A stretch of 64,000 nt of DNA from Streptomyces sp. NBRC 110028. GTDB taxonomy: Bacteria; Actinomycetota; Actinomycetes; Streptomycetales; Streptomycetaceae. This document shows, in pieces, positions 43,626 to 52,041 of the stretch. A model generated the notes under the pieces. The model did no database searches and was not told where the DNA came from. It saw nothing but the letters and a program-made list of their open reading frames with translations. Within the stretch, counting starts at the first letter, position 1, and every line of letters starts with the position of its first letter. The stretch is taken from the NCBI RefSeq assembly GCF_001417735.1, contig NZ_BBUZ01000025.1, positions 62,001 through 126,000 of the forward strand. Reading direction: 5' to 3'. The position numbers and the translations under genes are program-made.

Positions 43626-45566
43626 GTGGCAGGCCGGATCAACGATGACGACGTAAAGGCGGTGCGGGACGCGGTCCCGATCGACGCCGTCGTATCCGAA
43701 TATCTCCAGCTGCGGAACGCGGGCGGTGGCAATCTCAAGGGGCTCTGCCCCTTTCACGACGAGAAGTCACCGTCCTTCCAGATCAGCCCCAGCAAGGGGC
43801 TGTACTACTGCTTCGGCTGCCAGGAGGGCGGCGACACCGTCGACTTCGTCATGAAGATCGACCACCTCTCCTTCGCCGAGACGATCGAGCGGCTCGCCTC
43901 CCAGGCCGGGATCACCCTGCGGTACGAGCAGGGCAGCGCCACCCCCGGCCGCCAGCAGGGCGAGCGCACCCGCCTGGTCGAGGCGCACCGGGCGGCCGCG
44001 CAGTTCTACGTCGAGCAGCTGGAGAGCCCCGAGGCGGAGATCGGCCGCACGTTCCTCGCCGAGCGCGGCTTCGACCAGGCCGCCGCCCAGCACTTCGGCG
44101 TCGGCTACAGCCCGGCCGGCTGGGACCACCTCGTCCGCTTCCTGCGCGGCCGCGGCTTCACCGACCAGGAGCTCCTCACCTCCGGCCTCGCCCAGGAGAG
44201 CCGCCGCAACCCCATCGACCGCTTCCGCGGCCGCCTGATGTGGCCCATCCGCGACATCACCGGCGAGGTCGTCGGCTTCGGCGCCCGCAAGCTCCGCGAC
44301 GACGACAACGGCCCCAAATACCTCAACACCCCCGAAACCCCCCTCTACAAGAAGTCCCACGTCCTGTACGGCATCGACCTCGCCAAGAAGGACATCGCCA
44401 AGACCAGCCGCGCCGTGGTCGTCGAGGGGTATACCGACGTCATGGCCTGCCATCTGGCCGGTGTCACCACCGCCATCGCCACCTGCGGCACCTCCTTCGG
44501 CGGCGACCACATCAAGATCCTCCGGCGGCTGCTGATGGACAACTCCGGCGCCGAGGTCGTCTTCACCTTCGACGGCGACGCGGCGGGCCAGAAGGCCGCC
44601 CTGCGCGCCTTCGAGGACGACCAGAAGTTCGCCGCCGAGACCTACATCGCGATCACCCCGGGCGGGATGGACCCCTGCGAGCTGCGGCTCGCGCACGGCG
44701 ACGGCGCGGTCAAGGAGCTGGTCGAGAGCCGCACCCAGCTCTTCGAGTTCGCCATCCGGCAGATCGTCGCCCGCCACAACCTCGACACGGCGGTGGGCCG
44801 CGCCGCCGCCCTGGACGAGGCGGCGCCGGTCGTCGCGGGCATCAAGAACAGCTCCATCCAGCACGAGTCGGCCGTCCATCTCGCGGGTCTGCTGGGCATC
44901 CTGGACACCCAGTTCGTCGTGCAGCGCGTCAGCCAGCTGGCCCGCTGGGCGCGGGACCGCGGCCGGGGCGGCGACCAGCGGCCCGACCAGCGCGGCCGCC
45001 GGGGCGCGGCCCCCGGCGGGCCCGGCGGCCCGGGCGGCCCCGGCCAGGCCCGGGGCCCGGCGGCTCCGACCGGCCCCCGGGGCCCCGCGCTGAACCTCCG
45101 CAGCCCCGCCCACCGGGTCGAGCGCGAGCTGCTGAAGCTGGCCCTCCAGCGCCCCGAGCTGGTCTCCCCGGCCTTCGACGCCTACGGCGAGGACGAGTTC
45201 ACCGCCCCGCCCTACGCCGCCGTGCGCCGCGCCATCGAGGACGCGGGCGGCGCGGAGGGCGCCGACACCGACTATCTGCGCCGCGTCCGCGAGGCCGCCC
45301 CCGACGACACGGTTCGCGCCATGGTCACCGAGCTGGCCGTGGAGCCCCTCCACACCCGCCGCGAGGCGGACGAGGCGTACGCGGGCGAGCATCTGGTCCG
45401 GGTCCGCCAGGCCGCCGTCAACCACCGCGTCAGGGAGGTCCAGGGCACCCTGCAGCGCCTGGGGCAGCGCGCCGACCCGGCCCATCTGGCCGCCGTCCAG
45501 AACGAGCTGTGGGTCCTCCAGCAGTACGCCCAGTCCCTCCAGACCCAGGGCGCCGCGGCCCTCTGA
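43626..45566 (+). CDS. dnaG: DNA primase (646 aa)
   Basis: Makes RNA primers at the replication fork. The zinc finger (LCPFHDEKSPSF, YYCFGCQEGGDTVDF) lies at 40-75, the catalytic core with the TOPRIM motif VVVEGYTDVMACH near 265 and FDGDAAGQKAA near 320, and a DnaB-interacting C-terminal domain after a Gly/Pro-rich linker (455-490). The GTG at 43626 follows a TAGAAT hexamer by about 8 bases, so the transcript may be nearly leaderless. Confidence 0.95.
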   Translation: MAGRINDDDVKAVRDAVPIDAVVSEYLQLRNAGGGNLKGLCPFHDEKSPSFQISPSKGLYYCFGCQEGGDTVDFVMKIDHLSFAETIERLASQAGITLRYEQGSATPGRQQGERTRLVEAHRAAAQFYVEQLESPEAEIGRTFLAERGFDQAAAQHFGVGYSPAGWDHLVRFLRGRGFTDQELLTSGLAQESRRNPIDRFRGRLMWPIRDITGEVVGFGARKLRDDDNGPKYLNTPETPLYKKSHVLYGIDLAKKDIAKTSRAVVVEGYTDVMACHLAGVTTAIATCGTSFGGDHIKILRRLLMDNSGAEVVFTFDGDAAGQKAALRAFEDDQKFAAETYIAITPGGMDPCELRLAHGDGAVKELVESRTQLFEFAIRQIVARHNLDTAVGRAAALDEAAPVVAGIKNSSIQHESAVHLAGLLGILDTQFVVQRVSQLARWARDRGRGGDQRPDQRGRRGAAPGGPGGPGGPGQARGPAAPTGPRGPALNLRSPAHRVERELLKLALQRPELVSPAFDAYGEDEFTAPPYAAVRRAIEDAGGAEGADTDYLRRVREAAPDDTVRAMVTELAVEPLHTRREADEAYAGEHLVRVRQAAVNHRVREVQGTLQRLGQRADPAHLAAVQNELWVLQQYAQSLQTQGAAAL

Positions 45567-45850
45567 CCGGGCCGCGGCCGGGGCCGTGGCCGGGCACCGC
45601 GGACGTCGCGTGACCGGGCGGTCACCGGCCGCTGCGTAAAAAGTGCCCGCACGCCCCTCGTGGCGGGCGTGTGTCGTACTCCACACTGGGGTGCGGTGCC
45701 TGAGTCCTCGGAGCGCGGCGGTGTTGGCCGGGTAGGCCGGAATCCCCCGCAGATCCGCTCATGATGTACGGGACGGACGGCGGCGTGGCCGGCGCGTTCG
45801 TACCCGATCGTTCTGCCGCCTCAGCAGCGATCACCCTGGAGGTCGCCCCC

Positions 45851-47098
45851 GTGCAGACCCAGACCCTCACCGACGCGGCCTCCATGGCGCCGCCGCAGTC
45901 CCCGGCCCCGTCGGCCATGGGACCACCGGAACCCCCCGCGCCCCCCGACGCGGCCCTCGTCCCGGAGCCCCAGGACGCCGGGACCGACGCCGCACCAGGC
46001 ACCGAGCCGGCCGCCGAACCGGCCGAGCCCGAGGTCGAAGCCGAGGCCGAGCCTGAAGCTGAGCCCGAAGCCGGGGTCGAAGCCGAAGCCGGGGTCGAAG
46101 CCGAAGCCGGGGTCGAAGCCGAAGCCGAGGTCGAGGTCGAGGCGGACAGCGGCCCCGCCGACCGCCCCGCCCGCCCCGAGACCACCGGCCCCTCCTCCGA
46201 CCTCTTCCGCCAATACCTGCGCGAAATCGGCCGGATTCCGCTCCTCTCCGCCGCCGAGGAGGTCGAGCTGGCCCGCCGGGTCGAGGCGGGCCTGTTCGCC
46301 GAGGAGAAGCTCGCCTCCGCCCCCGACCTCGACAGCCAACTCGCCCTCGACCTGGACCGGTTGGTGGTCCTGGGCAGGATGGCCAAGCGCCGGCTGATCG
46401 AGGCCAACCTGCGCCTCGTCGTCTCCGTCGCCAAGCGCTACGTGGGCTGCGGCCTGACGATGCTCGACCTCGTCCAGGAGGGCAACCTTGGCCTGATCCG
46501 CGCGGTCGAGAAGTTCGACTACGCCCGCGGGTACAAGTTCTCGACGTACGCGACCTGGTGGATCCGCCAGGCGATGTCCCGCGCCCTCGCCGACCAGGCC
46601 CGGACCATCCGGGTGCCGGTCCATGTCGTCGAGCTGATCAACCGGGTCGTCCGGGTGCAGCGCCGGATGCTGCAGGAGCGCGGCTACGAGCCCACCCCCG
46701 AGGAGGTCGCGCTCCAGCTCGATCTCACCCCGGAGCGGGTCGGGGAGGTGCTGCGCCTCGCCCAGGAGCCGGTGTCGCTGCACGCGCCGGTCGGGGAGGA
46801 GGACGACGTCGCGCTCGGCGACCTCATCGAGGACGGCGACGCCGCCTCACCGGTCGAATCCGCGGCGTTCCTGCTGCTCCGCGAGCATCTGGAGGCCGTG
46901 CTGTCGACGCTCGGCGAGCGCGAGCGCAAGGTCGTCCAGCTGCGGTACGGACTGGCCGACGGCCGCCCCCGCACGCTGGAGGAGATCGGCCGGATCTTCG
47001 GTGTGACCCGGGAACGCATCCGCCAGATCGAGTCCAAGACCCTCAACAAGCTCCGCGACCACGCCTTCGCCGACCAGCTCCGCGGCTACCTCGACTAA
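45851..47098 (+). CDS. hrdA: Principal-type RNA polymerase sigma factor HrdA (415 aa)
   Basis: Sigma-70 group protein with region 1.2 ([21 protein letters not shown]), region 2 ([56 protein letters not shown]), region 3 and region 4 ([29 protein letters not shown]). Position downstream of dnaG matches hrdA of S. coelicolor. The GTG at 45851 has GGAGG at 8 bases and is preferred to the ATG at 45761. The N-terminal 110 residues are Pro/Ala/Glu-rich and include three 18-base DNA repeats. Confidence 0.85.
   Translation: MQTQTLTDAASMAPPQSPAPSAMGPPEPPAPPDAALVPEPQDAGTDAAPGTEPAAEPAEPEVEAEAEPEAEPEAGVEAEAGVEAEAGVEAEAEVEVEADSGPADRPARPETTGPSSDLFRQYLREIGRIPLLSAAEEVELARRVEAGLFAEEKLASAPDLDSQLALDLDRLVVLGRMAKRRLIEANLRLVVSVAKRYVGCGLTMLDLVQEGNLGLIRAVEKFDYARGYKFSTYATWWIRQAMSRALADQARTIRVPVHVVELINRVVRVQRRMLQERGYEPTPEEVALQLDLTPERVGEVLRLAQEPVSLHAPVGEEDDVALGDLIEDGDAASPVESAAFLLLREHLEAVLSTLGERERKVVQLRYGLADGRPRTLEEIGRIFGVTRERIRQIESKTLNKLRDHAFADQLRGYLD
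46073..46126 (+). repeat. Three perfect 18-base tandem repeats in hrdA
   Basis: Three identical units (GGGGTCGAAGCCGAAGCC) encode Gly-Val-Glu-Ala-Glu-Ala in the acidic N-terminal region of HrdA, next to less perfect GAG/GCC repeats. In-frame copy changes between strains are likely. Confidence 0.9.
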
Positions 47099-48550
47099 CT
47101 ACGGCTGCGCCTCGAACGCCCCCGGATGCGTCTGCTCCCGTACCGCCACGTACTGCTGCCGCACCGCCTGCCCCACCGCCAGGTCGTCGCCCGGCTCGAA
47201 CACCTGGCTGGCGGCCGCGGGCCAGCGCGGCGGCTCGTGCGGGGACAGCGTCCCCTGCGCGGCGCCCAGCGCCCACGCGGCCTGCCGGGCGGCGCCCAGC
47301 GCGGCGTAGTCGGCGGGCTGCGGCACCACGATCTGCGCCCCCAGCAGCGCGGGCGCGATCGCCCGTACCGCCTGGAGATCGGCCGCCGGGCCCAGCAGGA
47401 ACACCCGACGCACCCCGACCCCGCGCCCCCGCAGGATGTCGAGCGCGTCGGCGAGCCCGCACAGCATGCCCTCGAACGCGGCCCGCGCCAGATGCTCCGG
47501 CTTCATGGACTCGCGCCGCAGTCCGGTCAGGGTCCCGGCGGTGTGCGGCAGGTACGGGGTCCGCTCGCCCTCCAGATACGGCAGCATCACCATCCCGTAC
47601 GACCCGGGGGTGGAGTTCAGCGCGAGCGCCGACAGCCCCTCCAGGTCCGTGCCCAGCAGCTCCGCCGTACCGCGCAGGGCCCGGACCGCGTTGAGCGTGT
47701 GCACGACGGGCAGGTGCATGCCGGTGGCGTCGGCGTACGACAGGATCGTGCCGGTGTGGTCGGCCAGCGCCTCATGGTGGATGGAGAAGACCGAACCCGA
47801 GGCACCCAGCGAGATCACCGCGTCGCCGACCCCCACGCCAAGACCGAAGGCCGCGGCCATGGTCTCGCCCGTACCGGCCGATATCAGCAGCCCCTCCGGC
47901 GTCTGCCCGGCGGGCTGGGCCGGTCCGATGACCTCCGGCAGCCGCACCTGATGGCCCAGCGCCAGCTCGACCAGATCCGACCGCCAGGCGCCGGTCGCCG
48001 CCGACCAGTAGCCGGTGCCGGAGGCCGTACCGCGGTCCGTCGTACGCCGCAGCGGCCGCCCGAGCAGCTGCCACACCAGCCAGTCGTGCGGCTGCAGCAC
48101 CTCGGCCACCCGGCGCGCCGCTTCCGGCTCCGACCGCGCCATCCAGCGCAGCTTCGCCACCGACTGGGCGGCGGTCGGCACCGCGCCCACGGCCTGGGCC
48201 CACGCCGCCCGCCCGCCCAGCGTCTCGATCAGATCGGCGGCCGCGGACTGCACCCGCCGGTCGTTGCCCATCTGCGCGGGACGCACCAGTGCCCCGTTCC
48301 CGTCCAGCGTCAGCAGCCCGTGCTGCTGCGCCGAGACGCCGATGGCCCGCACCCCCTCCAGCAGCCCGCCCTCGGCGGCCTCCCCGAGGGACAGCAACCA
48401 CGCCTGCGGGTCCACATCATGGGGTGTTCCCCCGGAGGACGGCGCCGGGTGCGGCGCGTACCCCTGCTTGAGTACGGCACCCGTATCCGAATCGCAGACG
48501 ACGATGCGCGTGCTCTCGGACGAACTGTCCAACCCGGCGACTATCCCCAT
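47099..48550 (-). CDS. FGGY-family carbohydrate kinase (483 aa)
   Basis: Two ribonuclease-H-like domains: VAGLDSSSESTRIVVCDSDTG at the N-terminus (ATP/sugar fold), AIGVSAQQHGLL, and the C-terminal ATPase motifs ISAGTGETMAAA and VFLLGPAADLQAV. Substrate is probably xylulose, as in XylB-type kinases, but other ketoses are possible. The ATG at 48548-48550 matches the usual Streptomyces start; an ATG four codons upstream is possible. Its stop touches the hrdA stop, tail to tail. Confidence 0.85.
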   Translation of the reverse strand: MGIVAGLDSSSESTRIVVCDSDTGAVLKQGYAPHPAPSSGGTPHDVDPQAWLLSLGEAAEGGLLEGVRAIGVSAQQHGLLTLDGNGALVRPAQMGNDRRVQSAAADLIETLGGRAAWAQAVGAVPTAAQSVAKLRWMARSEPEAARRVAEVLQPHDWLVWQLLGRPLRRTTDRGTASGTGYWSAATGAWRSDLVELALGHQVRLPEVIGPAQPAGQTPEGLLISAGTGETMAAAFGLGVGVGDAVISLGASGSVFSIHHEALADHTGTILSYADATGMHLPVVHTLNAVRALRGTAELLGTDLEGLSALALNSTPGSYGMVMLPYLEGERTPYLPHTAGTLTGLRRESMKPEHLARAAFEGMLCGLADALDILRGRGVGVRRVFLLGPAADLQAVRAIAPALLGAQIVVPQPADYAALGAARQAAWALGAAQGTLSPHEPPRWPAAASQVFEPGDDLAVGQAVRQQYVAVREQTHPGAFEAQP

Positions 48551-48575
48551 GGACCAGATCATGCCACCGCGGTGG

Positions 48576-48848
48576 CTAGGTGTTGCTGGTGCCCCAGTCG
48601 TCCTCCTCCGCCGCGGAGCGTGACTCCCGCTGCGTGATCTTGTCCCGCAGCGGCCGCACCTTGCCGAGCGCCTTCGTGGCGGCCTCCCGGCCGCCCAGCG
48701 CGGCCGACTCGGCGGTGTTACGGACGGCCGGGTTCCGCACGAACCGCTGCGTGCACGCACGCAACTGCTCGTACCTCTCGCGGCCGGCTCGCGTGCCGAA
48801 CACGTAACCCACAGCCAACCCGCTCATGAACGTCAGCCGGTAGCGCAT
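48576..48848 (-). CDS. Small conserved hypothetical protein, YtxH-like (90 aa)
   Basis: It begins MRYRLTFMSGLAVGYVFGTR followed by AGRERYEQL, the pattern of small streptomycete proteins with one short hydrophobic segment and a following amphipathic helix. No catalytic residue is conserved. It is probably membrane-associated. Between the kinase and tRNA genes. Confidence 0.7.
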   Translation of the reverse strand: MRYRLTFMSGLAVGYVFGTRAGRERYEQLRACTQRFVRNPAVRNTAESAALGGREAATKALGKVRPLRDKITQRESRSAAEEDDWGTSNT

Positions 48849-48952
48849 CGACCTGCCCTTCTGGTTGTCCTTCGTCTCGGACCCCGGAGTCGTGCCGCAC
48901 GTCTACCCGCACGCGCCGCAGATCACCCTCCGATCACCCACGGGCATACCGA

Positions 48953-48981
48953 TTGGCGGACCACCCCCCTGCTTGCGCTAA
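48953..48981 (+). promoter_or_regulatory. Possible promoter of the tRNA-Asn genes
   Basis: TTGGCG near 48953 and TAATGT near 48979 lie about 74 bases before the first tRNA gene. The spacing (about 20) is long for a vegetative promoter, so this is tentative. No other feature is seen between 48849 and 49052. Confidence 0.3.
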
Positions 48982-49052
48982 TGTATGTGTCGCAGCGAGC
49001 GCACGCCCTCCGGGAACCCCGGACGGGGGCGCGGTCGAGGCACACGGAGCAA

Positions 49053-49125
49053 TCCCCTGTAGCTCAATTGGCAGAGCAGCCGGCTGTTAACCGGCAGGTT
49101 ACTGGTTCGAGTCCAGTCGGGGGAG
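49053..49125 (+). tRNA. tRNA-Asn(GTT), copy 1
   Basis: Complete cloverleaf: 7-bp acceptor stem TCCCCTG/CGGGGGA, D-arm GCTC/GAGC, anticodon loop CTGTTAA (GTT), T-arm ACTGG/CCAGT with TTCGAGT. No encoded CCA. A second copy follows after 5 bases. Confidence 0.97.
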
Positions 49126-49130
49126 CTCGG

Positions 49131-49203
49131 TCCCCTGTAGCTCAATTGGCAGAGCATTCGGCTGTTAACCGGAGGGTTACTGGTTCGAGTCCAGTCGGGG
49201 GAG
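49131..49203 (+). tRNA. tRNA-Asn(GTT), copy 2
   Basis: Same as copy 1 except in the anticodon stem (TTCGG/CCGGA) and variable loop (GGGTT). Anticodon loop CTGTTAA. Tandem duplication, 5 bases apart, followed by a terminator. Confidence 0.97.
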
Positions 49204-49214
49204 CAGCACGGAAG

Positions 49215-49238
49215 AGGGCCCCGCGCGGGGTCCTTTTT
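49215..49238 (+). terminator. Rho-independent terminator after tRNA-Asn pair
   Basis: A GC-rich hairpin (GGCCCCGC/GCGGGGTC) followed by five T residues, starting 11 bases after the second tRNA-Asn. Confidence 0.8.
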
Positions 49239-49395
49239 CATGCCCTCGTCCCCTGTTCACGCCCTGGTCACCCCCCTGATCCCGGGCCGATCCACGGCAT
49301 GCGGGCGCACAACATCGGCCCGCCGAAGCAACAGATCGTATGAGCGGCTATGCTGCGGCAGACGGCGCGCACAGATGCGCACGACGCGCCGTTAC

Positions 49396-49472
49396 GGGGC
49401 GGTAGCTCAGCCGGTTAGAGCAGCGGACTCATAATCCGTCGGCCGTGGGTTCGAGTCCCACCCGCCCCACCA
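49396..49472 (+). tRNA. tRNA with CAT anticodon (Met, or Ile2 if lysidine-modified), prophage attachment gene
   Basis: Acceptor stem GGGGCGG/CCGCCCC, D-arm GCTC/GAGC, anticodon loop CTCATAA (CAT), T-arm GTGGG/CCCAC, A73 and encoded CCA (49470-49472). Elongator Met and Ile2 both carry CAT; sequence alone did not settle the choice. The integrase gene of the phage-like element starts in the convergent direction right behind it, so its 3' end is the likely att core. Confidence 0.93.
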
Positions 49473-49513
49473 CCCACTACGCGGGGAGAACCGTTTCTAC
49501 CTGCGGAAACGTA

Positions 49514-49551
49514 AGAACGGGGGGCACCACTCCAAGGTGGTGCCCCCCGTT
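49514..49551. terminator. Long perfect hairpin (16-bp arms)
   Basis: GAACGGGGGGCACCAC and its exact complement are separated by TCCAAG. It lies between the tRNA gene and the convergent integrase gene and can end transcription from both sides. Confidence 0.8.
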
Positions 49552-49620
49552 CATCCGTTCAGACCAAGATCCAGTGGACACACAGTGGACGCGGGGGCGA
49601 TTCAGTGGACAGAAGCGCCC

Positions 49621-51510
49621 TCACGCCGCCTTCCGGCGCCCTTTCGGAGCCCGGAGACCGTGGCGGGACGCCGCCGGAGGCAAGCCGGTCGGTAGGGCCC
49701 ATGCCTCGACGGTCGGGGACTCGGAGCGGGCGACCGTGAAGCGCGTGAGCGAGAAGTCGGCTCGCTGCTCCTCGAGGTAGCGGTCGTTGAAGTCCTCCAC
49801 GCGCACCAGCTCCAGGTCGCTCGCGGAGCAGTGATCACGTACCCACTTCACCGCTCCGTTGGCGGCGTCGTCCTGACCCCGGCCGGTCAGGGTGATCATG
49901 CCGAGGAGGTCGGAGTCCGGTTGGGTCTGCGCTCCGACGGCCCAGGTGTCGCCTGACTGCCTGGCGCCGTGCGCGAAGAAGACGGCGATGTCGTTCTGCC
50001 AAGCTGCCTCGGGGATCGTCAGCGGGGTGCGCACCTGGAAGGGGACGTCGCGGGGGACGACGGCCATGACCGACTCTGCCTCGGCCCGCAGCATCTCGGG
50101 CAGCACGCTGGTGTACGTGTCGGAGGTGATCTGGCGCGAGGAGTGTCCCAGCTTCTCTTGGACGACCTTGATGTCGTGCCCGGCGAGCAGGGACAGGGTG
50201 GCGGCGAGGTGGCGCAGGTCGTGGAGGCGGACCGGCGGCAGGCCGGACAGCTCGACCAGGCGGGTGAAGCGTCGGGATATCCAGTCGGGGTGCAGCGCCT
50301 CGCCGTTCTCGTGCGTCCACACCCGGCCGCTCTCGTTGTAGGCGTCTCCCCACTCCTGGCGCTGCTTCTCCTGCTTCGCGCGAAAGGCGGCGAGGTTGTC
50401 CGCAGACTCCAGGCTCAGGGACAGGGTGCGAACGCTGTCGGCCTTTGGCGCTTCTCCGTAGAGCTCGTACGCCACCTCGACGATCTGCTGGGAGATCCGT
50501 AGCCACAGGGCATCGAGGCTGACCTCCGTCCAGGGTAGGGCGGCCATCTCGCCGCGGCGGGGGCCGAGGAAGATGAAGCTGTGCCACAGCTCGTAGAGCC
50601 AATCGTCCTTGACGAAGTCGAGGAATTGGCCGGTCAGCTCCGGTGTCCAGACCATGACCGGGCCGGGCTTCTCGCCGGTGCGCTTCCAGTGCTCGATGCG
50701 CTCGGGAGTCCAGACGAGCGGCTTGGGTCGAGCGACCGGCGGCAGCTCCACGAGCTGAGCCCAGTTCCTCTGGAAGAGCTGTTCGCGCTTGATGCCCCAG
50801 GACAGCGCCGAGCTGAGGGTGTCGTTGATGCGGTGCATGGTGGCTGCGGAGGTGACCTTCCGCAGCCCCTTCTTTCCCTCGCGCAGCTCTGCGTTGGCGT
50901 CGAGAAAGGCCCGGCGCGCGGCGCGGCGCTCCTCCTTCTTGGCATAGCCCGCCGTCTTCACCCAGGCCCGGTGCGCGGCGTCGCGCTTCTTCTGGAGCTC
51001 GTCGACATGCAGCCGGTGGAGGATCCGCTGGGCGTTCTCTTTCTCGATCGCGTCGTACATCTTGTCGAGGTGCCGAACCTTGAGGTCACGACACTTGATG
51101 TGCCCGAGGTGCGGGAGGAGGTAGTTGTTGATGTGCTCCTCGTAGCCGTGGCGGGTCGTACGGGCCAGGGACTTCTTCGCCTTGATCCACCGGAGGAAGA
51201 AGTCGCCGCACTTCTCATCGGACAGCACGTCGCCGCCGGCCATGGCGGCGTCGTAGATCTCCCTGGCCTTCTTCTTGGCGTCTTCCAACTTGGCGAAGCC
51301 GCCGCGGCGTACCCGCTGGCGGGTGCCGCCCTCGGCTGGTTCGAGCTCGAAGTAGAAGTTCCAGGTGCCGTGCCCCTTGCCTAGCTTGGGGCACGTCGTG
51401 CCGATGGAGCCGATCTTGGGGTTGCCGTCGGCGTCGAGGACGGGGTTGCCCTTCTTGTCCTTGAGTGGTCCCTTGCACTGGCACCGCCTGTAGTAGCTCG
51501 GCTCGAACAT
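49621..51510 (-). CDS. int: Tyrosine-type site-specific integrase (629 aa)
   Basis: Integrates the element at the tRNA gene. The N-terminus (MFEPSYYRRCQCKGPLKDKK) is typical of actinomycete integrases, with an arm-binding zinc-like part, SAM-like core (about 100-250) and catalytic domain: Arg in LGPRRGEM near 318, LHDLRH (His430, Arg433), His456 in KLGHSS and Tyr466 in SDTYTSV. Unusually, about 160 residues follow the tyrosine. The ATG at 51508-51510 was chosen by this N-terminal match. It reads toward the tRNA, as usual for integrases beside attL/attR. Confidence 0.93.
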   Translation of the reverse strand: MFEPSYYRRCQCKGPLKDKKGNPVLDADGNPKIGSIGTTCPKLGKGHGTWNFYFELEPAEGGTRQRVRRGGFAKLEDAKKKAREIYDAAMAGGDVLSDEKCGDFFLRWIKAKKSLARTTRHGYEEHINNYLLPHLGHIKCRDLKVRHLDKMYDAIEKENAQRILHRLHVDELQKKRDAAHRAWVKTAGYAKKEERRAARRAFLDANAELREGKKGLRKVTSAATMHRINDTLSSALSWGIKREQLFQRNWAQLVELPPVARPKPLVWTPERIEHWKRTGEKPGPVMVWTPELTGQFLDFVKDDWLYELWHSFIFLGPRRGEMAALPWTEVSLDALWLRISQQIVEVAYELYGEAPKADSVRTLSLSLESADNLAAFRAKQEKQRQEWGDAYNESGRVWTHENGEALHPDWISRRFTRLVELSGLPPVRLHDLRHLAATLSLLAGHDIKVVQEKLGHSSRQITSDTYTSVLPEMLRAEAESVMAVVPRDVPFQVRTPLTIPEAAWQNDIAVFFAHGARQSGDTWAVGAQTQPDSDLLGMITLTGRGQDDAANGAVKWVRDHCSASDLELVRVEDFNDRYLEEQRADFSLTRFTVARSESPTVEAWALPTGLPPAASRHGLRAPKGRRKAA

Positions 51511-51673
51511 CCGACACTGCTCCCTGTTGACTGTCGCTTGGATCACAGCCAGCCGTTCGTGTGCGTACGTGTCCGTACGTGTCTGGCGTGATCTCTCTCG
51601 ATCTTGCTGGGGCTGTCGGACAGCGTTGTAAAGTTGCTGACAAGTTGGCGCGGGGGAGATTGCGACCAACGAG

Positions 51674-51934
51674 ATGACTGCTCAGGAAGCGGGCGGACAG
51701 GCTTCGGCCGGAGCGATGGGTCTGGAGGAGCTGCTGGCTCTTCCGGCCACGGTCAACGTGACAACTGCCGGGCGTGCTCTGGGAATCGGCCGAGACAAGG
51801 CGTACGAGCTGATCCGCAATGGGAAGTTCCCTGTTCGGACGCTCCCGCTAGGCGGCACAGTCCGGGTACCAACGGTGGAGCTGTGGAAGGTCCTCGGCAT
51901 CGAGCAGCGCCGGGACGCGGGGGTGAGTACGTGA
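51674..51934 (+). CDS. Excisionase-like helix-turn-helix protein (86 aa)
   Basis: MerR/excisionase-type fold: NVTTAGRALGIGRDKAYELI with RNGKFPVRTLPLGGTVRVPT, as in small DNA-binding proteins next to integrases. It is divergent from int, with start codons 164 bases apart. It probably acts as recombination directionality factor or as int regulator. ATG at 51674. Confidence 0.8.
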   Translation: MTAQEAGGQASAGAMGLEELLALPATVNVTTAGRALGIGRDKAYELIRNGKFPVRTLPLGGTVRVPTVELWKVLGIEQRRDAGVST

Positions 51935-51965
51935 TCGACGGAGGTGGCGCGTGATCTTGGGGTGT

Positions 51966-51983
51966 TTGTTGGGTTTCCAACAA
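51966..51983. promoter_or_regulatory. 18-base operator palindrome TTGTTGG-N4-CCAACAA
   Basis: Perfect 7-base arms around GTTT, 59 bases before the ATG of the recombinase-like gene. The half-site TTTGTTGG recurs at 54429-54436 in the region upstream of the XRE gene, so the phage XRE protein is a candidate binder. Confidence 0.55.
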
Positions 51984-52041
51984 TGTGACCTATCTTCGGT
52001 AAACTAGTTCACTAAAGGGGGTCGGTAGGAGGGGCGAGGAG

